Assembly (NCBI RefSeq): GCF_048771995.1
Contig: NC_133026.1
Coordinates: 98,047,501-98,111,500 of the forward strand
DNA from: Taeniopygia guttata
Taxonomy: Eukaryota > Chordata > Aves > Passeriformes > Estrildidae
DNA length: 64,000 nucleotides
Direction: 5' to 3'
Of this stretch, positions 38,501-49,343 are shown in pieces (position 1 is the stretch's first letter; each line of letters begins with the position of its first letter). The position numbers and the translations under genes were made by a program. The notes beneath the pieces are model-generated. The model searched no databases. It worked only from the letters and a program-made list of their open reading frames with translations, and had not been told where the DNA came from.

Positions 38501-40819
38501 ATTTTATTGCAGTGGCAATAATGTTATTTTCGCTCCTTTCTATTTTCAATTCTTTCTAGCTGAGCCTGTCTTCTGTGGGGTGCGACAATGTCTACAAAAG
38601 CTACAGTCATCATCCTCAATTTATTGCTCTGAGATATACAACCTCAGATCCTGTGGGGAATACAGAGGTATCAATCAGAGTTTGAGGCAGAATATAATCT
38701 GGGAAAAAACAAGCAAAATATCTAAGATATGATTAATATGCAAGTGCTCTTGACCTGGCATAAATATTTCAACATTTCTTAGATAATATAATGAAGAAAT
38801 TGCATGCTACACACACTGATAAAAGACAGAGAAAGTGACCTGAAAAGATTTTCTTTTTTTGTTTCTTCTTATCTAATTATCTTTTGTGTCTGTTATACAG
38901 AGAGCATTATTTAAAAGGTTTTTGGATCATGCCTTCACTATTTCCTGCTATAACAAAAGCACAAGACTCCAGTGATGGAACACCAAGTTAACAGACTGCA
39001 AATCACTATATCAATGGTGAAGGTTAAACGGACAACATATACTTCCAGTCCTTGAGTAGAGTGAATAGAGCTTAACAGCTTCATTACTATCTGTACATTA
39101 GTATTATCTGATTAGATCTTGTGCAGGATCCATAATCTTTCCTTTTGTAAGGCCTGTCTTTTTTTATTTCTTTTCTTTTTATGGGGTAAGAATTTTATCC
39201 TCTCTGAAGGAAATTGCAAAACAAGTCTTCTATTTTAGAGAGGCTGGATATAAAGTTATAACTCACAGAAAGCCCATTTTTATAATGTTCATTTTTATTG
39301 CATGGTAACTTTGTAATAATGTACTTTTCAGAGGTGAAAATCCCATTTTTAAACCCAGTTGAGGTTTTATATTGAAAACTGCAGTACATCAAACAAATGC
39401 ACACAATCTCTCAAAGGAACCAGGGAAGCTTAAAGTTCTTACATTGTAAACTCTGATATAGAATTGAAAGAAAAATTTATAGCTAAAAAAAAAAAAAAAG
39501 AGTTGTTAACAGTAATGGAAAGATAGCTTTTCACTCAAAAGCTTATGCATAAAGCCTCTCCTTCTCCCACCCCCATTTTATAATTGTCAATATTGCTTTT
39601 AGAATGAACTCAGGTTTTAAAATGATTTCTTAGCAGTCAATTTCTATGAGAAAGTACGTTATAACATTATTTTTCTCTTTAACATACATACCTTTTAATG
39701 ATATTGTGGTGGGGATGTGTATTGAGGGTAGAAATGAAGGCAAAGTGAGTAAGAACTCTGCCATGGGAAATCTTAATGCTTGTCACTTTCTGCAGGAAGA
39801 CATTGCAACTCTCACTCTATAGAGTATTTAGGAGTCTTTGGTCTTTTTTTCCCCTGCGCTTTAATCCACTAAAATCTTTCTATATTTCCAAGTGGCTTGA
39901 ATCACATCTCATAACATTTCAAAAGGTCACATATTATACACTAAAAAATATATACCTTGCAGCCCTTTTTTTATTATTAAATTACCATAACTACTTTAAG
40001 TATCAAATATTTGATAAAAATGTAGGTGGATAAAAAGCATCATGTTTTTATCTTTTATATTTTGCTACTAAGCTAATAATATTACTGAAGTATAACTTTA
40101 GCCTGCAGCTTTGTGAATAAAGTGAGATCTGATCTGTACTTAAATCATGCTTTTTTTAGTGCACTCTTTCTAGGAATAATGCTTTGGAAACCACAAGAAG
40201 TAAGGATGTGTGTATGTGCTTTGCTTAGAAAGCAAAGCCAAGACTCCATTCATGTGTATTAAAATTTGATTTTGTCAAAAAATCAACATGAATTTGCTTC
40301 AAAATTCTACATAACTTTGCATGGACCCTTCAGAATCTGTTGGATTAAGTGACTGAATCACCATTTGCTACCATAAATATTTCTTCAGTTCTAAGATTTC
40401 TACTGCAGAGGAAAAGCTGACACATTTTTTAAAACTCCAATATATGCAGAAAAATTATGCTTTTTCTCCAAACACCCTCACCACTGTGAAATTGAGTTAT
40501 GCAAATGATCCAAGTCCTTACTAACGGAGCATTGATAGCAGTATGTAAATTACAAATGAAACCACAGGAAGGAATTGATCCTACTCTACAGATGGAGAAC
40601 TGAGTCACAGTGTTAGCGAAGAAAAAATTTTGAGCTACTTCTAAGAAATATAAATGCCTGATTCCTGTTCTTAAACTCTACAACTATTTTTTTTTTCTGA
40701 AAAGATCACACAAGAGGGACGTTTTCCTAAATACAGTTTAAAGGTAACTTACACATCTAGTTTAGTTTTACTTTGGAATTAGCAGCCCATGCTTTTGACC
40801 TGTGCACTCTTCACTGACT

Positions 40820-41378
40820 TAAAAACTGGACAGGGTTAAAAGAGCTGGTAGTGAATGGAGTTACATTCAGTTGCCATCCAACCACCAGTGGTGTTCCCCA
40901 GGGATCAGTGTTCAATCCAGTCCTGTTTAATACCTATAAATAATTTGGACAGGGGGAACGAGTGCACCTCAGTAAGTTTGCAGACAACACAAAGTTGGGT
41001 GGGAGCATTGATCTGCTGGAGAGCAGGAAGGCTCTGCAGAGGCATCTGAACAAGCCGAATCAATGGGCTGGGGTCAGTTGTCTGATGTTGAACAACAAAA
41101 GTGCAGGGTTCTGTGCCTGAGTGACAACAGCCCCTGCAGTGCTACAGGCTGGGAGCAGAATGGCTGGAAAGCCACCCATCAGAAAAGAACCTGGGAGTGC
41201 TGATCATGAGCCAGCGTGTGCCCACATGCCTCAGAGGGCCAATGGTTTATCAAACCAGCATGTCTGGAGTGACAAGGGCAGTGACTGCCCCCCTGTACTT
41301 GGCGCAGGTGAGACCACACCTTGAGTCCTGTTTTGGGCCCACATTCAGGAGGTGCTGGAGCGTAGGGAGAAGAGCAAT
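40820..41378 (+). mobile_element. CR1 LINE, left part (reverse-transcriptase region remnant)
   Basis: The sequence follows the CR1 ORF2 C-terminal region as remembered: GGTGTTCCCCAGGGATCAGT (encoding GVPQGS), a stretch encoding SKFADNTKLGG, and later PLYLAQVRPHLE. Stops and small indels show it is a dead copy. It is 5'-truncated, as most CR1 copies are. It continues on the other side of the LTR inserted at 41379. Confidence 0.88.
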
Positions 41379-42057
41379 TGTTGCGGCGTGATTTTATGGT
41401 TTACCCCAGAACCCCAGTTTCTCCCCTGAATGTGTCCTCCCAGGTGTGTCAATCACTCGTCCTTTCCCCACCTTGACTCCTGCTGAGCACTGTTGGTCAC
41501 TCCTGGCATTCCAGAAGTGCGTTGAGTAATTGGGCAGATTCAAAAGATGCCCTCTACCCCCAGGGGGCATTGGGCCATCCGGGTGTCCTTTGTCCCCTGA
41601 GACCTCCTCTCCTGTACCTGGTTGGTGGCTCCCTATCCTTTCCTCCTCCCCACCTCTGGGTGAAAGAGAAGGGAACCACGTGATTCGAGAGTTCTGATGG
41701 AGCAGTGATAGGATTCACAGTTCTGCTTGGAGCTGTTGCTAGATTCAGATGCCTGCAGGCCAGAATAAAAACTCTGGATTAAGCCCTCCATCAGAACCGA
41801 CTCCTTTCCTCCACCATTGCTTTAAAAGCTTCTCCGACAGTGGGAAACCTGAGGAGCCAAACCTCTGCGAGAGGAAGCTCCATCCACTGCACCCTGAGCT
41901 CTGGCTTGCCTGGACTTGTCCTCATGCGCCCAGCTGTAACATCCAGCTAGCCAAAGGTGTCTCTGGGGTGAAACACCACAGTGGCTGATGTCTGGTTCAG
42001 CAGCAGGGGCCAGAAAAGCCAAGGCATGTCCCATTCCCTACATTGGGGCCTCCAATA
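41379..42057 (+). mobile_element. solo LTR inserted in the CR1 copy
   Basis: A 679-bp block interrupts the CR1 at a point where both sides rejoin exactly. It starts TGTTGCGGCG and ends CCTCCAATA, an imperfect inverted match, and it is flanked by the direct repeat GCAAT (41374-41378 and 42059-42063), or six bases with one mismatch. An AATAAA sits at 41764-41769. No internal retroviral sequence remains, as expected after recombination between two LTRs. A 6-bp duplication would suit an ERVK-like element, but the family is not identified. CATTGGGGCC at 42041 resembles the start of a proline primer-binding site, so the exact 3' edge is uncertain. Confidence 0.75.
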
Positions 42058-42058
42058 G

Positions 42059-42490
42059 GCAATGGAGTTGGTGAAGGGTCTAGATGATAAGTTGTGTAAG
42101 GAGTGTCTGAAGGAACTGGGGTAGTTTAACCTGGAGAAAAGGAGCTCAGAAGGAACATTATTTTCTACAACTACCTAAAAAGAGATTGTAGTGAGGTGGG
42201 GCTCAGCCTCTTCTCCCAGGTAACTAGGAATAGTGCAAGACAACACAGTCACAAGATGTGACAGGTGAAGGTTCAGGATGGACATCACAAAGACTGTTTT
42301 TCACTGAAAGGGTACAGACTGCCATGGGGATCATCATAACTAGAAGTGTTCAAGAAATGACTGGATGTGCCACTATAGTTTAACTAACTTGGTGGTGTTT
42401 GATCAAAGACTGGACTTGGAACTTGACGAATTTGGAGGTCTCTTCCTTAAAGATGCTATCTTATGATTCTGTTCTCTTTATTCTGTTCTA
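42059..42490 (+). mobile_element. CR1 LINE, right part with 3' end
   Basis: It resumes the CR1 at GCAATGGAGTTGGTGAAGGG and runs through CTGGAGAAAAGGAGCTCAG, CTACAACTACCTAAAAAGAG and GAGGTCTCTTCCTTAAAGAT. It ends in the typical CR1 3' microsatellite-like tail (TATGATTCTGTTCTC and similar). Together with 40820-41378 it is one insertion. Confidence 0.88.
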
Positions 42491-45205
42491 TTTTATGAAT
42501 TACCACAGCAACTGTGCTACAGTGCAAAGATTAGCCAAACTCACATTATTTGCAACATCAGAATTGTAGCATGAACTGCTCCAAACAGGATAAAAATAAG
42601 AAAGATTTTATTCAGTTTCATTTGACAAGTGAGAACTTTTCAATTTATTTGTTAGTATTATTTAACAAATGAGAAAGCAAATAAATGAAGAAGTAGGAAG
42701 ATTTCCACAGGGATTGAAACTGCTAGGCAACAAATTGTATGAATATAGTAGGTTACAGGAAAAAACCTTTATTAGCTTTCCTACTACTTTCCTACCCTTT
42801 GTTTAAGCTGAGAATACTACTTATGGGTCTCATTCACTTGTTATTTATAACAACTTCTGAAGAAAGAGGAAAGACAAAGAAATAGAAAGTCAAAGTTTGT
42901 CTTCTAGAATTTTTCATATCCTATTTCAGGTAATGAAATAGCGGAAAATAGCCTAAAATAATTTACACACTTTTATACACCACTGTAGATACATGTTTTG
43001 CATATGAAACTGGTTAGTGTATTGCAGAAGAGAGCAGATTGGTTTTTTTAGTGACAATTATTTTTTTTAGTGACAATAACCAAGTAAATGGTTCAACACT
43101 GTTTTAGTAACTTCTGTAATTAGATGAATTTTGAGTTTCTCTAATCTTACAAAAACCAATTCTACTCAAATATAACCTGCTGTTACTACGTAAGCCATAA
43201 ATTCATGAACAAAATTAGTCCTTGTCCCAGATATTTAAAAAATGCTATGTGTCAGGATTTTTGTTTATTTGTTTTTGTTTGGTTGGTTTATTTGGGTTTG
43301 GGCTTTTTTTGGTCAGGGGTGGTGTTCTTTTTTGTTTCAAAGGAGCTTAAGCAACTTCCTGTCATACATAAACTACTTACCTCATTCATTTAATTTTGAT
43401 TCAAATATCCTAACTGGGATAAAATAAAATAAAGTGTGACGAGTATGTGAAAGCCCATACAGCTGTAAAAACTCTACAGTGATAGAAGCATATGTGCTTC
43501 TTAGTTGTGCTGCATAAGGTATGGTACAACCCTACTCTTTACTCTTGGAAAGGACAAAGACCAAGTGGATAGAGACACAGAGAAAGCATTCTTCCCTTTT
43601 CTGCTTCCATGTGGTCAAGGGAGTAATTACAGGAGTGCCAGACTATTGCCAAAATGTTATTTTGAGCTAAGGTTTAGCCCAGTAGTTAATCTACACTGAC
43701 ATTAGACATTAGATAGCAAATGTACTAGAATGTTCAGGAACATGTAATCCCAAGTCCTCATGGCTATAAGAACTATGAGGAGAACTACCACTACTATTCA
43801 GAAAACAGCACTGTTCTCAGTGTTAGGAGAAATATCCAGCCTGGATAAACTTTGCAAGCCAGAGAGATATCAGGGTTTATAGCAAGGCAGAAGTGTTATA
43901 AAGGAAGGAATACACTCCATATGAAAATCATATTTTTTTTTTTCCACTGACTCGTGATGTTATGAAGTCTCTTTGTTGCAGGGTACAGAGAAGTAAAGTG
44001 TTCAAACAGGCATGGAAAACAATCCAAAAACAAAAAATTAAACACACCCAAATCTGTTAATCAGTAATCTTGAAATACACCTAACCATGTAACACTTTTC
44101 TCATTCTAGTATCATGGGACTTGGTGTACCTCTGTTTCAAACCAGATAATTTTCCTGCAATTTTTGCTCATCACCGGGCATTTTTCTTTAATATTCCATA
44201 AAATTAATGCTGTGGAATAAAAATAAAAAATAACATAAAAATCCATCTTTACATGGTGAATTCTTAAATCCCACTTCTCTTCCTACAGTTTTATTTTCTT
44301 TCTTACAAAAACTCTCTTTTTTAAAATTTAATGCTACTTATGTGTTAAAAGAAGTGTTAGTTTTGAGTGAGGAAGTCAGCTTTCAAAGTTGTCTTGAAGT
44401 GGTTATCCTTCTAAAAACAGAATGCAAAATCCTCAGCTTGTATGTGGAACTCGGATAATCAGGTGCCAAACTTTTTCCAGCAACACCCAGCAAAAAAATG
44501 AATGGAGAAGTGCCTTCAGCTGCTCAGTTACTGCCGGTGAATTCCATGCCCAGCCTGCTGGGCTTTATGTACAATTGCAGCAGAAGTACACAAAACTAAA
44601 GCACCCATTTGCATTTAGAACCAAAGCATGCCTTTTCATAAGTGCCTTGGCATTTTACTGCCTGATGTGTATACAGACGTGACATCTAAGCATATCAATA
44701 ATCAGAAGCTGAAAAGGATAGGCTTGCATTTTGAGGCTGAGCTGTTTCTCAGCTGATTTTAGGGAGTGAAAAGGAAAAAGGTAATTGCACTCAGATGAGT
44801 ACAGAACATCATGTGCTGGACAGTAAAAGTTTTAGGCAGATTTCAGGCTATAAACTTAATTTCTTCCCTGATTTCTTACTAACAAGCACACATTTTCATG
44901 CAGGGATAACCTGACTCCATAATGATATGGTAGGTAAGGCTCAGTGATTGAAACCTACTTAACCTGCATATGCAGTTATTAATAATGTTCTTTAATTCAT
45001 TTTATTGTCCAGAAGACAGTGCAGTTGCCTGATAGGCACTGTGCTTCAGTTCCTCACTTCTATCCTAGACAATGTTCTTGACAAGGGTGGCAGGGAGGGT
45101 CTTTCGACACTGGGCAAAGCACAAGGTTCCCTGGAGTCAAAATTAAAAGCTAAGGACATCCTGAGGTTTGAGGGGTGGACCTCACCATGAGGGTATTTCA
45201 GAGTG

Positions 45206-45766
45206 TGTCAGGTTTGGGTGAAGGGCAGTCAATTTTCCCCACAAGTGCTGTGCTGTGCTTTGCATTGGTAGCTGGAAAGGTATTGACAACATGCCAGTTT
45301 CTGGCTACTGCCAAGCAGTGCTGGCACAGCATCAGTGCTGTCTCTCCAACATTTCCCACACAGATGGGCAACATCTTGGGAGGAGGCGCAGCCAGAACAG
45401 TGGACCCAAATGGACCAAAGAGATATTCCATGCCATAGGGCATCTGCTCAGATATAAAACCTAAGAGGAAGGTAGGGGTTGGAGTGGGCATTCATTATTT
45501 ACAACCTTTGCCTTATGAAGCAACTGCTACTTGAACTGGAGTCCTGCTTCCCAGGAAACGGCTGGGCATTTCCATAAGGAATAACATCTTCTGTTTTTTC
45601 GCTTTGCTTGGCAAGCATGTGACCTTTGGTTTTGCTTTCATAAACTGCTCTTATCTTGAACCACAAGGTTTTCTCCATCTTATTTTCTCACACTGTCCTG
45701 CTGAAAAGGGGATGATAGACTAGCTTGTTGAGCACCTTGTACTAGCCAAGGACTACCTACCATACA
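45206..45766 (+). mobile_element. solo LTR-like block (ERVL-like)
   Basis: It begins TGTCAGGTTTGGG and ends CCTACCATACA, about 561 bp. The middle contains TTTCTGGCTACTGCC, CAGTGCTGTCTCTCCAACAT, GACCAAAGAGATATTCCATG and a TATAAA at 45453-45458. The order agrees with an avian ERV LTR promoter region as remembered. Flanks GAGTG (left) and GAGGA (right) could be a decayed 5-bp target duplication. No internal retroviral sequence is present. Open frames on both strands here are by-products. Confidence 0.6.
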
Positions 45767-47690
45767 GAGGAAAGAAGTCAAAAATTTTAGGAAAATTAGA
45801 GAAAATTTAACACTGTCAAGAAAGAAGTCTGAAGCATTGTGTCAAAATATAGCAGTATGTAGGTATAAAAATTATTAGCAGATTAGACCATTTGATCAGG
45901 TCAAAAATTTGTACCCTTTTAATGTAGTCTAACAGCTATTTCATAGAGCACTTCTCTGGACAAATATTCAGTAGTAAAAAGTCCAGTACAGCTCCCCAGC
46001 TAAAATGATTATAGAAATAACAAATGTCAATTATTTGGTCCACTGTATAGAACTGAAATCAAGAATATTCCAGGAACAAATACCATGACTACAAAACCAT
46101 ACCAAAAAAAGAAAAAAAAATTATGGAAATGAACCCACTAGTTCTCATATTAGATCACTGAAGACCCTGACTGATTCAGTGATTCAGTGTTGCTCATTGT
46201 GGCACTGGTAAATGTTCTCCATCTAGGATACGCACATTTCTCCCAAATCATTGTCCAAAAACCTTAAATGAGCAATCTGAAGGAGCCACATTGAATCTGG
46301 CAGTTGAACAAAAAGACTACTAACTTTTCATCGCTTGTATTTAAAATGTGCTAAGCAGAAGTAGATTTTGCAAGAAACCTAAGATGGATGTTTTTTTCCT
46401 TGAAAAAATATTCACATTACACATATTATGATATTTCAAGGGTGAACATAATTCATTTGTTGTGACATCTGTGGATGATTACCAGCTCTCAACAGGTGTT
46501 AAGGACATCAGAGAGCCTTTTACTTTGCAACATCTTGCACACTTAACTTCTTTCAAAGGAGAAATAAAACTGAAGCTTTATATTGCTTGAAGAAGAAATT
46601 GATACACCAGAGAAGGGAAAAAACCCCCAACACAAGAAGACAAAAAATCCCCCCCCAGCTGGTAGGTGAAGTTTACAAAGATTAAAAAATATATAGGGGA
46701 GAAAAATCTGTTATAGAATAATATTAAGTACAAACATAGGTCCTTGTTTGAAAACATAGGTATATGTATTGCAAAATGCCAAATCATTCCCACACTTTAA
46801 GGATATTAAATTGTTGAGGAATCTGTTCAGTGTAGGTAGCTGGGTAAGCAGCTGCAGTGAGAGCTGAAGGTTGAGCTCTGGGTTCAAAGCCCAGGCAGTG
46901 AAATACCACCCTTTGCATAACAAAGGTCAGAGGGACCTTGCCAAGCATTCACAAATTAAGAGTAGGAAATTATATGAGAGATTCTTCTAGTTGTATTTTT
47001 TCTTACTGTTCAAAAAATTTGAATTTTCTTGAAAAATATTTCAGCACATTTTTACTTTTTAAAAGGGTAGTCTAAAATGTATTGCAGCAATGTAAGAAAG
47101 CTTAATTTTAATAATTTTATATCAACATGAATTTCAATTTCATAATGTTTTCTAACAGCATGTGTAGAAAGCTATGAAGAAAAAATACTTATTTAATTTT
47201 TTCATTTTTTAAAATAATATTTTTAATAATACATTTTCTTGTAAACCTACTACTGTTACATAATTTTAAATTAATAATGGGTCCTTTCTGAATAGCATCA
47301 CCTCAGCTAAAGACATCCAGATTGTTATTTTCAAAGGCAGTTTCAGGATCCATTTTTTATTTGGAGCTTCCATTTTTGCTGCAAGATATATTTTCACACT
47401 TTCTACTATTTAATATGAAGACAAATGAGACTAAAGTTTAGATTCCCATTCAAATGCTGTGCTTTAAAACCTCTACCTCACAAAAATGCAGGTCTTGTCA
47501 AAGAAAATGCAGAATATTTTTCAATGTAAGTCATTAAAAACTTCATAATCACACAGTCAAGTCAAGATGAAATATACCAACAGAAATTTTTAGATCTTAC
47601 AAGGCTCTTAGGAGCAAAAGCTCATAATCTCATTACCTGCCTCCACCTTGAAGAGTTCTAAACAGAATCAGGGGGTAAAATCTGACTCAC

Positions 47691-47878
47691 CTTCTGAATA
47701 GTTATGATTCCCTCCTGGGTGTCTTTGTCAACAGAAACTTTGAATACTCCCAAGCCATCACCATCCACAATCTTGTACTCCATTTCAGCATTAGGTCCAA
47801 CATCTGCATCTGCAGCTTTTATTCTGGCCACTACAGAAGCCACTGGCAAAGACTCTGGGACATTATACTGATATGATC
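47691..47878 (-). CDS. CDH7: CDH7 exon d: EC3, first part
   Basis: This 188-bp exon has acceptor ATTTTGCAG and donor GTGAGTCAG. It completes a split Arg and then reads SYQYNVPESLPVASVVARIK, AADADVGPNAEMEYKIVDG and on to EGIITIQK (about residues 265-327). The DADVG motif supplies calcium ligands for EC3. It ends in phase 0. The genomic frame continues through the donor for ten codons (VSQILPPDSV) to a TAG at 47658-47660, so unspliced message would end in a short non-cadherin tail. Confidence 0.97.
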
Positions 47879-48461
47879 CTGCAAAATTCAAAAATGTAAT
47901 GAATTCAGAGTCTTCTGGGACTGAAAGCCAAAAAAAAGAAATCTAGTTTTCTTAAATCTACCTTCCTTTAAGTCATGTTCCTGAACATCTACTTGTGCTA
48001 CAAGAATATGTTCTTCAGTTTTGAAATAGAATTACCCTTTTTGTTAGGTTTTCTTTGTGATAGTATCTAGGTACAACAGGCATAACATTTTCATATGACA
48101 AGAGAAGTACAAGGCAAAGATGCAAAAGTAAAATTCAAAACTAAAATGCAAATCATGATGTGAGTCCCTAATAATGCATTTTTACTTTGCTTACCAGAAA
48201 AGAGGAAAGAAAAGTAAGTAAAATAATATCAATATAAAGACTTATTTTTCTATACTTTATATCCTGATTAGGCAGCTCACAATTAAAATATCACTAGAAA
48301 CTAATATATATTAATTTCTTTAACAGTAAGTGCACCATCTTGAGAATTCTAGTTTTTTTATTCAAGAACACAATGATCTATATGCTGCCAAAAGGGTATC
48401 AGAGTGCATTCTGTAGCCAATAACACCCTCACCTTCAAAAACAACTTCAGTTATTCTATTA

Positions 48462-48491
48462 TTATTTCAAGCAGTTGGTGGCTTGAAATAA
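48462..48491. repeat. hairpin, 11-bp perfect stem
   Basis: TTATTTCAAGC and GCTTGAAATAA are exact reverse complements separated by an 8-base loop. It lies in the short intron between exons c and d, about 585 bases before exon d on the transcript. Confidence 0.95.
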
Positions 48492-48979
48492 CAAGAAATC
48501 TATTATGTACAGATATATTTTTCCATTGTTGGAGGTGAGGCTGGAGCCAACATGAATATATCTTTCACAATATTTTCTATGTTACCATGTAATTCCTTTT
48601 TGTTAATAAAAAACCACCCTAGACAGAACGCTCTTCTGGTTTGAACATACAACCAACCATGTGTTCCTTTCTTTAGGTTAGGATGAGAGCCACCTTGGTC
48701 AAAGAAATCAAATAGAGGGAAGGTGACTTCCCAGCTCTTTGGTATTTAACTCTTTAGGAAACACTGCAAGCATGTGACAATGCCAAAGGAATACAAAGGA
48801 TTAAGGGTAAAATTAAAGAATCCTGAAGCCTAACTGGCAAGACCTAAATATCTGTTAGGATATATTTTTTTTGTTTATTTATTCATAGAGAGGAAGTAAA
48901 ATACATTAATAAAAGTCCTGGTTGCCGTACACCATTTCAACTGATCTGGTATGCATGAGACAAAGAAAAAAATGCTTAC

Positions 48980-48980
<1 letters not shown>

Positions 48981-49035
<55 letters not shown>
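48981..49035. repeat. AAT/TAA microsatellite, about 18 copies
   Basis: An uninterrupted TAA/AAT run of 55 bp. On the plus strand it translates as polyasparagine in one frame, which is not a gene. On the transcript it is an ATT repeat shortly after the exon c donor. Confidence 0.98.
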
Positions 49036-49036
<1 letters not shown>

Positions 49037-49175
49037 TTATAAAGTTTAGTCAGAGTTTTACGAAGAACTTCACATGGAAAAGAAGCACTTTTTATTTAGA
49101 AATTGCACAGTATGTAAAGAAAATAGCAGTGTTTAGAAATAATATTACAAGTCACCTATTTACAAAGTAACTTAC

Positions 49176-49343
49176 TGCGTGGAAAGCGGGGCGGGTTGTC
49201 ATTAACATCAGTCAGGGTGACAGTAACAGATGTAGTCCCTGACAATCCCCCATTCTGCCCAACCATGTCCTTTGCTTGGATAACTAATAGGTACTGGTCC
49301 TTGGCTTCTCTGTCCATATTTGGAAGGGCAGTCTTGATAACAC
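49176..49343 (-). CDS. CDH7: CDH7 exon c: end of EC2 and EC2-EC3 linker
   Basis: This 168-bp exon has acceptor TTTCTGCAG and donor GTAAGTTAC. It encodes about residues 209-264, starting [18 protein letters not shown] and ending in [15 protein letters not shown] and DVNDNPP are the standard cadherin calcium-ligand motifs that rigidify the EC2-EC3 junction. Phase 1 on both sides makes this exon symmetric too. An open frame runs on upstream of the acceptor into the intron, but that part has no cadherin similarity and is not exonic. An AAT microsatellite lies 141 bp past its donor in the intron. Confidence 0.97.

Larger units (their letters stand above)
35556..47690 (-). other. CDH7: CDH7 intron d/e (12,135 bp)
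   Basis: The largest intron in the window. It holds a CR1 copy split by an LTR (40820-42490) and another LTR (45206-45766), all on the plus strand, antisense to CDH7. Outside these it is AT-rich and no exon is seen. A GT-rich low-complexity stretch lies at about 43258-43340. Confidence 0.85.
47879..49175 (-). other. CDH7: CDH7 intron c/d (1,297 bp)
   Basis: The shortest intron in the window, with GT donor and CAG acceptor. It holds an AAT microsatellite 141 bp past the exon c donor and an 11-bp-stem hairpin at 48462-48491. Confidence 0.85.

Noticed and set aside
41121..41391. Overlapping open frames in the 41-kb region as a gene
   Set aside because: They are pieces of a dead CR1 reverse-transcriptase region with stops and indels.
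41749..42034. Open frames on both strands at about 41.8-42.0 kb
   Set aside because: They lie within the inserted LTR, which is not expected to encode protein here.
45005..45491. Cluster of open frames on both strands near 45.3 kb
   Set aside because: They fall in the LTR-like block and its left flank; dense frames reflect its lower AT content.
46870..46905. GGTTCAAAGCC resembling a tRNA B box
   Set aside because: No matching A box at proper spacing and no cloverleaf; not a tRNA or a clear tRNA-derived SINE.
48922..49170. Open frame with an 18-asparagine run
   Set aside because: It is the translation of the AAT microsatellite inside a CDH7 intron.
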